A stretch of 64,000 nt of DNA from assembly GCF_001509835.1 (NCBI RefSeq), contig NZ_JXTJ01000003.1, forward strand, positions 558,001-622,000, read 5' to 3'. Below the pieces are notes generated by a model. The model searched no databases. It worked only from the letters and a program-made list of their open reading frames with translations, and was not told the origin of the DNA. Below, piece by piece: positions 9,089-19,100 of this stretch. How positions within the stretch are numbered: the first letter of the stretch is position 1; the number at the start of each line of letters is the position of its first letter. The stretch is from Allobosea sp. WAO (GTDB taxonomy: Bacteria; Pseudomonadota; Alphaproteobacteria; Rhizobiales; Beijerinckiaceae). The translations under genes and the position numbers were made by a program.

Positions 9089-10222
9089 ATGGAGTCTCGC
9101 GCCAACTATGCTCTGGTCGGTTTGTTCACGCTCGCGGTGATCGCGGCGATGTTCGGCTTCGTCTACTGGTTCGGCAGCGGCGGCACCGGCCGCAAGCAGG
9201 ATGTCAGGGTGATCTTCACCGGTTCGGTGACCGGGCTGGCGCGCGGCTCGAGCGTGCTCTTCAACGGCCTGCGCGTCGGCGAGGTCAAGCAGATCGGCCT
9301 CCAGCCTGACGATCCGAGCCGCATCTACGGGGTGATCGAGGTCGAGAACACGACGCCGCTGCGCAAGGATACGCGCGCGCGTATCGAGGCGCAGGGCCTG
9401 GCTGGTGTGGTCGCGCTGCAGCTTATCGGCGGCGAGCCCAACGCGCCGATCCTCGATGTGAAACCCGGCGAGAAGCTGCCGACGATCTACGCCGAGCGCT
9501 CGGAGTTCCAGGACATCATCGAATCCGTGCGCAATGTCGCGCAGAAGGCAGATCAGGTGCTCGGCAGCCTGGACGGGCTGATCAAGGAGAATTCCGGCTC
9601 GATCTCCGCGACTGTGCGCAATGTCGAGAAGTTCTCGGCCGCGCTCGGCAACAATGCCGACGGCATCGACAAGCTGATGGCGAGCTTCGGCCAAATCGCC
9701 GAGACGATCTCGCCGCTGACCCAGAAGCTCGGCGTGCTCAGCGAGGAGCTGACGGAGGTGGTGCGATCGGTCGACGACCAGAAGATCTCCAACATCGTCA
9801 ACAATATCGACAAGTTCACCGCGGCGCTCGGCGGCTCCAGCAACGACGTCTCGAAGGTGGTGAGCGACGTCGCCTCGATCACCGAGAAGCTCAATCGTGC
9901 CGCCGATCAGGTCGAAGGTGTGCTGAAGGCGGCACAGTCCTTCCTGAACGCGGAGGACGGGCAGGGGGCACTCGCCGAGGTCGGCAACGCCGCGAAGTCG
10001 ATTCGCGTTCTTGCCGACAATCTCGACAAGCGCACGGCCGAGATCACCGCCGGGATCAACCGCTTCACCGGCCCAGGCCTGCGCGATCTCGAATCGCTGG
10101 CTGCCGATGGCAAGCGTACCCTGTCCGACGTGAATCGAACTTTGCGTAGCTTCGAGCGTAATCCCCAGCAGTTCATCTTCGGCGGTCGCCCGCCGCTTCC
10201 CCAATATGGTGGATCACGCTAG
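9089..10222 (+). CDS. mlaD: MlaD-type MCE-domain lipid-binding protein
   Basis: This 377-residue protein has one N-terminal membrane anchor (about residues 6-27, ALVGLFTLAVIAAMFGFVYW) followed by an MCE domain (about 38-115, including VTGLARGSSVLFNGLRVGEV). Long helical, coiled-coil-prone sequence fills about 140-340. It faces the periplasm, forms the lipid-binding ring of the Mla complex and is longer than enterobacterial MlaD because of the helical tail, as in the longer MCE proteins of alphaproteobacteria. Its 3' end overlaps the lipoprotein gene. Confidence 0.9.
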   Translation: MESRANYALVGLFTLAVIAAMFGFVYWFGSGGTGRKQDVRVIFTGSVTGLARGSSVLFNGLRVGEVKQIGLQPDDPSRIYGVIEVENTTPLRKDTRARIEAQGLAGVVALQLIGGEPNAPILDVKPGEKLPTIYAERSEFQDIIESVRNVAQKADQVLGSLDGLIKENSGSISATVRNVEKFSAALGNNADGIDKLMASFGQIAETISPLTQKLGVLSEELTEVVRSVDDQKISNIVNNIDKFTAALGGSSNDVSKVVSDVASITEKLNRAADQVEGVLKAAQSFLNAEDGQGALAEVGNAAKSIRVLADNLDKRTAEITAGINRFTGPGLRDLESLAADGKRTLSDVNRTLRSFERNPQQFIFGGRPPLPQYGGSR

Positions 10223-10835
10223 TTCGATGCTGATGCCCAGCCCGCTTTCGTCGCTCCCTGCCCGCACGCGTGCCGTTTCCGGTGCGATAGCAGTCGCCTT
10301 GCTGCTGGCTGGCTGCGGCGGCGGCCCGGCCCCGACGACCTTCGATCTTTCGGCGCCGCGCGATTTCGGCCGTGTCGGCGGCTCGCAGGCAGCCCTCGTC
10401 GTCGCCGAGCCGACTACGGTTCAGGCGCTCGATTCGGACCGGCTCATCGTCAAGGATTCCGCCGGTGCACTGTCCTTCCTCGGCAGCGCGCAATGGGCGG
10501 ACCGCGTGCCGCGGCTGGTCCAGACCCGTTTGATCCAGACCTTCGAGAATGGCAGCCGGATCGCCTCGGTCAGCCGGCCGGGCGAGCGCATGGTGCCAGA
10601 CGTCCAGCTCAACACCGATATCCGCAGCTTCAACATCGACGCCGCCAGTGGCCAGGCCGTGGTCGAGATCACCGCCAAGCTGATCGGCGACCGCACCGGA
10701 AAAATCCAGCGGGCCAAGCTGTTCTCGGCGCGCGTTCCGGCCGGGACCGTCGACGGCGCCGCAGCTGCCCATGCCCTCGACAAGGCGCTGTCGCAGGTGC
10801 TGATCGACATCGTGCGCTGGGCAGGGCGCGGCTGA
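10206..10835 (+). CDS. ABC-type transport auxiliary lipoprotein (PqiC-like)
   Basis: This is a 209-residue predicted lipoprotein. A signal peptide ends in the lipobox LLAGC with the acylated cysteine near residue 37, and the body matches the auxiliary-lipoprotein family that accompanies MCE transporters (FDLSAP near the mature N-terminus, LVVAEP, RLIVKD, WADRVPRLVQTRLIQTFE). It probably sits at the outer membrane as the receiving partner of the MCE complex. Its start overlaps mlaD by 17 bases; an ATG at 10227 is an alternative. It is the last gene of this operon. Confidence 0.85.
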   Translation: MVDHASSMLMPSPLSSLPARTRAVSGAIAVALLLAGCGGGPAPTTFDLSAPRDFGRVGGSQAALVVAEPTTVQALDSDRLIVKDSAGALSFLGSAQWADRVPRLVQTRLIQTFENGSRIASVSRPGERMVPDVQLNTDIRSFNIDAASGQAVVEITAKLIGDRTGKIQRAKLFSARVPAGTVDGAAAAHALDKALSQVLIDIVRWAGRG

Positions 10836-10965
10836 AGGCGCTGCCAGAGCGCCGAGCCGCCATGCGCGGAAAGGCGTGGCCGTCGCCCTTCGGGACAGCG
10901 CCTGCGCGAGGTGCGGCTGACCAGGTCGCGCACCCATAATGCTGGCGGTAGCTGCAAGGTTCTGA

Positions 10966-10976
10966 TTCAAGCTTAA
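10966..10976. promoter_or_regulatory. HindIII-centred half-conserved palindrome upstream of EthD gene
   Basis: TTCAAGCTTAA lies 45 bases upstream of the EthD-family gene. It shares the TTCAAGCTT core with the perfect palindrome at 25320-25337 and the imperfect one at 33361-33384. As a lone short match it is only suggestive of the same regulator. Apart from this I see nothing in the 185-base gap 10836-11020. Confidence 0.35.
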
Positions 10977-11020
10977 GGCGCCTCGAACGCTCGCAAAGGC
11001 GCTCAGGCAGGAGCCCGACC

Positions 11021-11335
11021 ATGATCAAGATGAGTGTCTACTATCCGGCCGACGGCGGCTCGAAGTTCGATCACGACTACTACCGCACCCGCCATATGCC
11101 TTTACTCCAGGAACGGCTCGGCGATGCCTGCCTGCGCTACGAGATCGATAAGGGCCTTGCGGGTCGCGAACCTGGAAGCGCGCCGGAGTTCGTCGCGGCA
11201 TGCCACGTCTACTCGCCGAGTCTGGAGACATTCCAGGAGGCGTTGGGTCCCCATCGCGCGGAGATCGCCGCGGGCGTCGCCAACTATACGGACATCGCCC
11301 CCATCGTGCAGATCAGCGAGGTCGTTGAAGGGTAG
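11021..11335 (+). CDS. EthD-family protein
   Basis: This 104-residue protein is a dimeric alpha-beta barrel fold of the EthD family. The signature is the N-terminal strand MIKMSVYYP followed by FDHDYYRTRHMPLLQERLG, where the DYY-x2-RHMPL segment is diagnostic. EthD proteins were named from ether degradation but are widely found beside aromatic or polyketide catabolic genes, and their chemistry is often unknown. It appears to be a single-gene transcription unit with a HindIII-centred motif upstream. No specific substrate is proposed. Confidence 0.85.
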   Translation: MIKMSVYYPADGGSKFDHDYYRTRHMPLLQERLGDACLRYEIDKGLAGREPGSAPEFVAACHVYSPSLETFQEALGPHRAEIAAGVANYTDIAPIVQISEVVEG

Positions 11336-11402
11336 GGCTTCGACCTTGCTCTCGTCAAACTCGCTACAGCCAAATCTGGATGCGGTTTATAGGTCGGTGA
11401 CC

Positions 11403-11460
11403 TAGAGCAACGGACCGAAAGGTGGAATCCACTTTTCGGTCGCATCCGACGCTTTAACAA
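11403..11460. repeat. Dispersed hairpin element of the 'GAGC...TTTAAC' type
   Basis: A near-perfect 14-bp stem (GACCGAAAGGTGGA at 11413-11426 with TCCACTTTTCGGTC at 11428-11441, one G-T wobble) is flanked by CTAGAGCAA and GCTTTAACAAAGAGATAGA. From memory, similar elements are scattered between genes in Bosea and Methylobacterium-like genomes. It lies between the converging ethD and selO genes. Confidence 0.55.
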
Positions 11461-11465
11461 AGAGA

Positions 11466-11506
11466 TAGATCGCCAGCGTGCGTCCAGTAGGACGCTCGGC
11501 GATCTA
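11466..11506 (-). terminator. Likely terminator hairpin of selO
   Basis: TAGATCGCC at 11466-11474 pairs with GGCGATCTA at 11498-11506, and an inner GGACGC/GCGTCC stem extends it. The hairpin begins inside the selO stop codon and on the reverse strand is followed by TCTCTTTGTT. The U-run is imperfect, so termination is likely but not certain. Confidence 0.55.
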
Positions 11507-12979
11507 GGTGCCGCAGAAGGTCGCGAGCACGCGCTCATGGGCGGCCGGCGGCAAGGCATAGTTCTCGCGCCCCGGCTGCTCCTCATAGGGCTTCGCCAGA
11601 ACGGAAAGCAGTTCCTCGAAGGGCTTAAGGTCGTCCCGCTCCTCGGCGGCCTGGATCACCGCCTCGATACGGTGGTTTCGGGGGATGAAGAGCGGATTGA
11701 CGGCGCGCATCGCCGCCCGCTGCGTCTCGGCCGCGCGTGGCTCCTTCTGCAGCCGCTGGCGCCAGCGGCTTTCCCAGCCATCGAATTCGGCGGGGTGCTC
11801 GAACAGGTCACGGCAGCCCTCGCCATCGGCGAGAGCCGTGGCGTCCTGGCCCAGCCGTCGGAAGGTCAGCGTGAAGTCGGCCTTCCCGCGCTGCATCGTT
11901 TCCAGCAGCGTCCTGATCAGCTCGATGTCCTCAGGTTCTTCCATGGTGAGCCCGAGCTTGCGGCGAAAGCCGGCGACGAGCCCGCTCTGGAACTGGGGCT
12001 CGAAGCGGTCGAGCGCCGCCTGAGCGATCGGAATCGCCTGATCGACATCCTCAGCCAGCAGGGGCAGCAGCGCCTCGGCGAGGCGGGTCAGGTTCCAGCG
12101 CGCGATCGCCGGCTGGTTGCCATAGGCGTAGCGGCCATGCTCGTCGATCGAGCTGAACACCGTGCCAGCGTCATAGCTGTCCATGAAGGCGCACGGCCCG
12201 TAATCGATGGTCTCGCCGGCGATCGACATGTTGTCGGTGTTCATGACGCCGTGGATGAAGCCGGTCAGCAGCCATTGCCCGACGAGGGCGGCCTGCGCTG
12301 CGATGACGGCTTCGAGCAGGCAAAGATAGGGCGCATCGCTGCCGGCGCAATCCGGATAGTGTCGGGCGATCGCGTGGTCCGCGAGCACGCGCAATCCCTC
12401 GCTATCGCTGCGCGCCGCGAAGAACTGGAAGGTGCCGATCCTGATATGGCTGGCGGCGACGCGCGTCAGGATGGCGCCGGGCAGCATCCGCTCCCGCCTG
12501 ACCCAATCGCCCGTCCGCACCGCGGCGAGCGCCCGCGTCGTCGGGATGCCGAGCGCCGCCATCGCTTCGCCGACGATGTACTCGCGCAGAACCGGCCCGA
12601 GCGCGGCCCGGCCGTCTCCCCGGCGCGAGAACGGGGTCTGGCCCGCGCCCTTGAGCTGGATGTCGCGGCGGCCGCCCGCGCGGTCGATCACCTCGCCGAG
12701 CAGGATGGCGCGGCCGTCGCCGAGCTGCGGGTTGAATCCGCCGAACTGGTGACCGGCATAGGCGGTGGCGATCGGCGTCGCCCCCTCGACGAGGTTGTTG
12801 CCGGCGAGCGTCGCAATGCCCTGTGGGCTGCTCAGCCAGGCCGGATCGAGGCCGAGCTCCGTCGCCAGCGCCTCGTTGAGCCTGATGAGGCGCGGCGCGC
12901 TGACTGCCGTCGGCTCGACCTGCGCGAAAAAGCGCGGGGGGAGTCGCGCATAGGAGTTGTCGAAAGCGATCCTGCTCAT
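11504..12979 (-). CDS. selO: Protein adenylyltransferase SelO (YdiU family)
   Basis: This 491-residue pseudokinase-fold enzyme transfers AMP from ATP to Ser/Thr/Tyr residues of proteins (SelO family, linked to redox stress). Characteristic segments are GHQFGGFNPQLGDGRAILLGE, GAGQTPFSRRGDGRAALGPV and the metal-binding NTDNMSIAGETIDYGPCAF. The family's usual length is 480-500. The ATG at 12979 (MSRIAFDNSYARLP) is chosen because the N-terminus matches the family there, whereas the open frame further upstream runs through a terminator. Many bacterial SelO proteins lack the C-terminal selenocysteine; here the end (RVLATFCGT) carries a cysteine two residues before the last, consistent with a Cys version. 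Confidence 0.93.
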   Translation of the reverse strand: MSRIAFDNSYARLPPRFFAQVEPTAVSAPRLIRLNEALATELGLDPAWLSSPQGIATLAGNNLVEGATPIATAYAGHQFGGFNPQLGDGRAILLGEVIDRAGGRRDIQLKGAGQTPFSRRGDGRAALGPVLREYIVGEAMAALGIPTTRALAAVRTGDWVRRERMLPGAILTRVAASHIRIGTFQFFAARSDSEGLRVLADHAIARHYPDCAGSDAPYLCLLEAVIAAQAALVGQWLLTGFIHGVMNTDNMSIAGETIDYGPCAFMDSYDAGTVFSSIDEHGRYAYGNQPAIARWNLTRLAEALLPLLAEDVDQAIPIAQAALDRFEPQFQSGLVAGFRRKLGLTMEEPEDIELIRTLLETMQRGKADFTLTFRRLGQDATALADGEGCRDLFEHPAEFDGWESRWRQRLQKEPRAAETQRAAMRAVNPLFIPRNHRIEAVIQAAEERDDLKPFEELLSVLAKPYEEQPGRENYALPPAAHERVLATFCGT

Positions 12980-13052
12980 CGCTCGTAGATAGGCCGGGCT
13001 GACGGCTTCGCAAAGGGACGGCGCCCGCGCGCCGCCTGCGCTTTCCGCTGGC

Positions 13053-13080
13053 AAGAAAAAGGCCGCCCTGACGGGCGGCC
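13053..13080 (-). terminator. Rho-independent terminator of the GPR-like gene
   Basis: GGCCGCCC at 13061-13068 and GGGCGGCC at 13073-13080 form a perfect 8-bp GC stem with a 4-base loop. On the reverse strand the stem is followed by TTTTTCTT. It sits 33 bases after the stop of the giant gene, so it is a textbook terminator that separates it from selO. Confidence 0.92.
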
Positions 13081-13112
13081 CTCGATCTTGCTGGTCCGGA
13101 AGGAGAGGGCGC

Positions 13113-16100
13113 TTACTCGAAGCGCCCGCTGGCATGGGCCAGCATGGTGTAGACCTTGCCGGTCTCCGAGGTCAGGTAGGTCTTGGCCACCATCGAGTCG
13201 CGGTCATCCTTGGCCGCCTCGCCGAGCAGGCGCTCGAACTCCTCGATATAGCGGTCGACGGTCTCCTTGAACTCGGCGTCGCGGCGATACTTGCGCCGGA
13301 TCTCGTCGAAAGTCTGCTGGCCCTGCAGGGTGTAGAGCCGGCGCGTGAAGACGTTGCGCTCGCCGCGCTTGTAGCGATCCCAAAGCTCGACGGCGGCGTC
13401 ATGGTCGATCATCCGGGCGATGTCGACCGAGAGCGAGTCGAGCTTCTCGATGCTGTGGGCGGTCGGCTTGGACGCTTCCGGCGCCCGCTCGTCGCGCGAG
13501 GCGCGGTTGAGCAGATCGGAGAGCCAGCCCGACTTGGCCGGGGCTGCCTCCGGCTGCCGGCGGGCGGTTTCCGTCCGCACCGCGTCCTGACGGGCCGGCT
13601 CGGCCGCCGGCGCGCGGGCGGGCTCGGCTCGGGTCGGCTCCGGCGTCGGGTCGATCGAGGCGCGCAGCGGCTCCATCAGTGCAGGCATGCGCGGGCTGGG
13701 CACCGCAACCGAGGCTTGCGCCGGGGCGCTCGCCTGGAAGCTGGCCGCGCGCCGGCTGCCATTCTCGGCTGCCGGGCGTGCGACATCGCTGCTGCGGCCC
13801 GAGCGGGTGACGATCTCAGTCAGCTCGTTGAGCGCCTTGATCTGGTCGGCGACGACCCGGCGCATTGCCGCGGTCGATTCCTGCGTCTCGCGCGGCAGGT
13901 CGAGCACGCCGCGCTTCAGCTCGGAACGCGTCGCCTCGAGCTCCTTCTGGATCTCCGCCGACATGCCGCGCATGTCCTCGGCCGCGCTCTGGAAGCGCTC
14001 CGTGACCTTGGCGATCTCGGTGCCGACCTCGCTGACCACCTGCTCATAGGAGGAGCGGAGGGCCTGCGTGATGCGCTCGCGCTCGCGGCCGCTGGCGGCG
14101 CGGATCGTGTCGAACTGCGCGGCGATCGCGTTGGTCGTGGCCTCTGCGGACTCGCTGAGCACGCCGCCGATCTCGCGGGTGCGGCCTTCCGCGGCACTGA
14201 GCGAAGCATCCAGCGTCGACGAGAAGGAGCGGGTGATCTGCTCGATATCGTCGGTGCGGGTGGCGATCAGCCCGTGCAGATGCTCGAGCGCCTCCTTGCG
14301 GTCGGCCAGCGCATTGCCGACGCGGGCCTCGACCTGCTCGAGACGGGCCGCGACCGAGTTCAGCGCCGCGGCATTGGTCTGCGTCGCCTCCGTCATCGAG
14401 GAGCCCTGCTCGTCGATCCGGGAGATCAGGGCCGTGGTCTCACGCAGCGTACCTTCCGAGAAGCCCTTAAGCGCCTCGATCTGGCTTGCGACCTGCATCG
14501 AGGCGCGGCCGGTCTCCTCGACCACGGTCGAGAGCACGTTCTGCAGCTCCTCGACACGCCCGGACAGGCTGCCTTCGATCGCGACCAGGTTCTTGTTCGC
14601 CCCGGTGACGATCTGCTGCATCAGCTTGTTCGCCTCGCCGAGGCGGCCGAGCATGCCGCCGAGCTCGGTGCGCAGCTGCTCATTGGTCTGGAGCAGGGCC
14701 TCGACCGACTGGCTGGTGCCGCTCTCGAGCGTCTCGCGCAGCTGGCTCGACGCGGTTTCGAGCGCGCCGGTGATGTCCGCGCCACGCTCGCGCAGCCCCT
14801 CAATGATCGAGGTGCCGCGGCTGGTGAGGCTCCGCACCACCGCTTCGCCGACATTCGCGACCTCGCCGGCGATTGCCTCGCCCTTCTGGCTGAGCGCTTC
14901 GATCATGCCGCCGCCGGTCTGGTCGAACAGCGCACGCAGCTCCGCGGTACGGGAGCCGAGAGCCGTCGCGAGCTCGCCGGACTTCATTTCGAGCGTCTGC
15001 GCGATCTGCGCACCACGCTGGTCGAGCGTGGCGATCACGCCGCCGCCCTTCTCGTCGAAGAGGGCGCGCAGTTCCTCGGTACTGGCGCCGAGCACGGCGG
15101 CGATCTCGTCCGACTTGCTCTGCAGGGTGTGGGCGATCATCGAGCCGCGCTGGCCGAGGGCGCTGACGGCGCTTCCGCCCTTCTCATCGAACAGGGCCAA
15201 CAGCTGCTCGTTGCTGGCGCCGAGCGCGGCGGCGATCTCATCCGACTTGCTCTGCAGGGTCTGGGCGATCATCGAGCCGCGCTGGCCGAGGGCGCTGATC
15301 ACGCCGTTGCCCTTCTCGTCGAACAGGACTCGCAGCTGCTCGCTGCTGGCGCCGAGCGCGGCAGCGATCTCGTCCGACTTGCTCTGCAAGGTGAGGGCGA
15401 TCTGCGAGCCGTGCTGGCCGAGCGCGTTGATCATGCCGCTGCCCTTGTCGTCGAACAGGGCGCGCAGCTCCTCGGCGCGGGCGCCGAGCGTGAGCGATAT
15501 GGCCTCGGAGGTGCCCTGGAGCCGCTCGGCGATCTCGGTGCCGCGCGAATCCAGCGTGCCGGAGACGCTGTCGAGCCGGTCGACCACACGCTCCTCGAAG
15601 CGCGCGACGCTCTGGTCGAGCGTGTCGGCGATCTGCAGGGCGCGCCCGCCCAGCGTCGCATTGATGCTGTCGGCCTTGTCGGCGAGCGTGCGCGTCAGCG
15701 CCTCGCTCTTCGAGGTTACGACCTCGCCGATCTCGTCGGCCTTGGCCGCCAGAGCGCGGGTGACCTCGCGCCCGCCCTCGGCCATGACGCGGGCGATGTC
15801 GACGGTGCGCTCGACCAGCGCCTCGTTGAGCGCCGTGGCGCGCGAGCCGAGATTGCCGTCGATGCGGTCGATGAGCCCGTCGAGCGAGGTCGCGATCTCG
15901 GCGCTCTTGGCGCTGGAACGCTCCTCGAAGATGCGGATCTGGTTCTCCATCGCCGCGGCCGCTTCCTGCGTCCGCGTGCTCATGATCTCGGCCGCGTGCT
16001 GCGAGCGCTCGCCGATGCGTTCCGCCAGGGCTTGGCCTTCCTCGCCGAGCAGCTTCTCGACCTGGCCGAGGCGCAGCGTCACCGAGTCGGTGAAGGAGCG

Positions 16101-19100
16101 GGCATCGTTGGCGATCTTCGAGGCCAGCGTGCCGCCGCGGGTGACGACGATCTCCTCGAGCGCGCCGAGGCGGGCGCCGATCGAAGCCTCGATCTCGCGG
16201 CCCTGGACGTCGAAGAGGCGGGTGAACGCGTCATGGCGCCCGGCCAGCAACTCGTTGAGCGCCTGCGAGCGAACATCGACCGAGCGCATCAGCGACTCGG
16301 CGTTCGCGGCCAGAGCCTCGTTGACGCGCCCGCCCTGTTGGGTCAGCGCGATCACCACGTCCTTGCCGGTCGCGGCGAGCAGGCTGCTCGCCTGATCGGC
16401 CTGGGTGGTGAAGGTCTCGCGCAGCGCGATCGTCGCGTCGCTGACGCGGTCGGCGACATGGCGGCCATCGACGTTGATCGTCTCGGCGAGCTTGCGGGCG
16501 GCATCGCCCAGGCGCTCGCTCTGCTCGCCGAGCAGGCCATGGACCTCGCGGCCGGTCGTGGTCAGGTCGGCGATAAGGGCCTCGCGCTGCGCGCCGATCA
16601 GGCCGTGAACCTCGCGCCCGGTGGCGGTGAGGCCGGCGATGATGCTCTCGCGCTGGCTGCCCAGCGTGCCGGCGACCTCGTCGCCGGTCTGCGTCAGGCG
16701 TGCGATGAAGGCTGCCTGCTGGTCGTCGAACACTGCGCGGGCGCTGTCGCTCGCCGCATTGATGCGGGCCGCGATCGCCTCGCCCTGGTCGCCGAGACGG
16801 TCGTGCAGGGACTGGCCGGCATTGGCGAGCTGGCTGATCAGCGCACCGCTGCGCTCGGCGAGCAGGCCGTGCACCGAGCGGCCGACATCGGCGACGCGGG
16901 TGACAAGGGCCTGGCTCTGGCCGGTGAGCAACTCCTGCATGTCCTGGCCGGTGGCGACGACGCGGCCGCTCAGGGCCTCGCTTTCCGCGATCAACAGGTT
17001 GCGCACGCCCGAGCCGGCCTCTGCCAGCTGCAGGATCAGATTCTCGCGCTGCTCGCCGATCGCAGCCTGGACGTCGGCGCCGACCTCGGAGAGGCGCGCC
17101 ACAAGGCTCTCGCCGCGCTCGCCGAGCGCGCTCTGGACCTCGCGGCCGACATCCGACAGGCGCGACACCAGTCCGCCGCCGCGCTCCTCGATCGCGGTTT
17201 CGACCTCGCGGGTGACGTCGGCAAGGCGCGAGACCAGACCATCGCCCCGGGCGCCTATGGCATTCTCGATCTCGCCGGTGACCTCGGCGAGGCGGGAAAC
17301 CAGACCGTCGCCGCGGGCACCGATGGAATTCTCGACCTCGCGGGTGACTTCCGCCAGGCGCGCGGCCAAGCCTTCGCCACGGGCGCCGAGGGCGTTCTCG
17401 ACCTCGCGCGAGGCGTCGGCGAGGCGGGCGACCAGCCCGTCGCCGCGGGCACCGATCGTGTCCTCGACCTCGCGGGCGACGTTGGCGAGGCTGCTGACCA
17501 GCCCACCACCGCGCTGATCGATCGCGGCCTCGACATCGCGGGTAACTTCGGCGAGGCGGGCGACGAGACCGTCGCCGCGCGCGCCGATCGTGTCCTCGAC
17601 CTCGCGGGTGACGTTGGCGAGGCTGCTGACCAGCCCGCCGCCGCGCTGATCGATCGCCGCCTCGACGTCGCGGGTGACTTCGGAGAGGCGGGCGACGAGA
17701 CCGTCGCCGCGGGCGCCGATCGCCTCCTCGACTTCGCGGGTGACGTTGGCGAGGCGCGCGACGAGGCCGTCGCCGCGCTCGCCGAGAGCCTCCTGCATGC
17801 CCTTGCCGACTTCGGACAGGCGCTCGATCAGCGTATCGCCCTGGCTGCCGATGGCGCCGCGGACGTCATGGCCGATATCGGAGAGGCGGGTGACGAGGCT
17901 GCCGGCCTCTTCGGAGAACAGGCTGTGCACGGTCGCGCCGACGGCGGAGATGCGGGCGGTGAGTTCCTCGCCGCGTTCGCCGATCAGCGTGTTGAGACCC
18001 TTTCCGGCTTCGTCGAAGCGCAGGATGATCGAGTCGCTCTGCTCGCGCAGCAGCCCGTCTACGGTCTGCACCGTCTCGGTCAGCCGCTCGACCAGCGTTT
18101 CGCCCTGCTTGCCGAGCAGGCTGTGGACGGTGTCGCCAGCCTCCTGGATGCGCGAGGCGACGAGTTCGTTCTGCTTGCTGAGCAGCACATGCACGCCGCG
18201 GCCGACCTCGGCCAAGCGTGTGGTGACGCTCTCGCCCTCGTCCGAGATGGTGGTGCGCAGCGTCTCGCCGGTCTCAGCCAGGCGCGCGGTCAGGTTGCTG
18301 CTCTGCTCGTCGATCAGCCCGACAAGGGTGCGACCGCTCTGCTCGAAGCGCTCGGCCACGGTGGTGCCGCGCTGGGAGATCTCCTGCGCCAGCGTCTCGC
18401 CGGTGGTGCGCAGCGTTTCGTTGACGGTCTCGGCCCGGTTGGCGAGCGTCTCGGCAACCTGCGCGCCTGTCTCGCTGATGGCGCGGGTGACGTCGCGGGC
18501 GCCGGCGGTGAGGCCCTCGGTCAGTACCGCGCCGGTGCGCTCCAGCGAGCTCGCGATCTCCTGGACCCGGCTGTCGATCAGGCCGGTGACGCTGTGGCTG
18601 GCGCCGGTCAGGCGCTCGCCGACCTCGCTCGAGGTGACCTGCAGGCGCTCGACCAGCTCGTTGCCGCGGCCGCTGATCTCGTCGACCATGCGCTCACCGG
18701 CGCGGCCGAGCGCCAGCGTGATCTGGTCGCCCTTGTCGCTCAGCGTCACCGTGACGCGTTCGCCGGCCTGCGCGACCGCCTCGGCGATCGAGCGGCTGGC
18801 GGTTTCGAGGTCCTTGCTGATGTTCTCATGGGCGCCGCTGATGGCGAACTTGACCCGCTCGGCATTGCCGACGACGGATTCGCGCTGCGTCACCAGCTCG
18901 TCGATGAGCGAGCGCAGCCGGATTTCGTTGTCGGCATAGGCGCGCTCCAGCGTCGCGATCTCGCCGCGCACGATGGTCTCGAGCTCGCCGGCCCGCGCCA
19001 CGGCGCGTTCGATGCCGTCGCCCATGGCGGCGACCTCGCGGCGGATGGTCTGGCTCAGCGAGAGCACGGAATCGGTGGCGACGATCTCGGGCTCGGCCAG

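Noticed and set aside
8141..10204. 687-codon reverse frame over mlaF and mlaD
   Set aside because: It is a shadow of the plus-strand lipid transport genes, which carry clear family motifs.
15000..17800. Regularly spaced repeats that could suggest a CRISPR or satellite
   Set aside because: The period is 66 or 132 bases, in frame with a coding sequence, and there are no unique spacers between short identical repeats.
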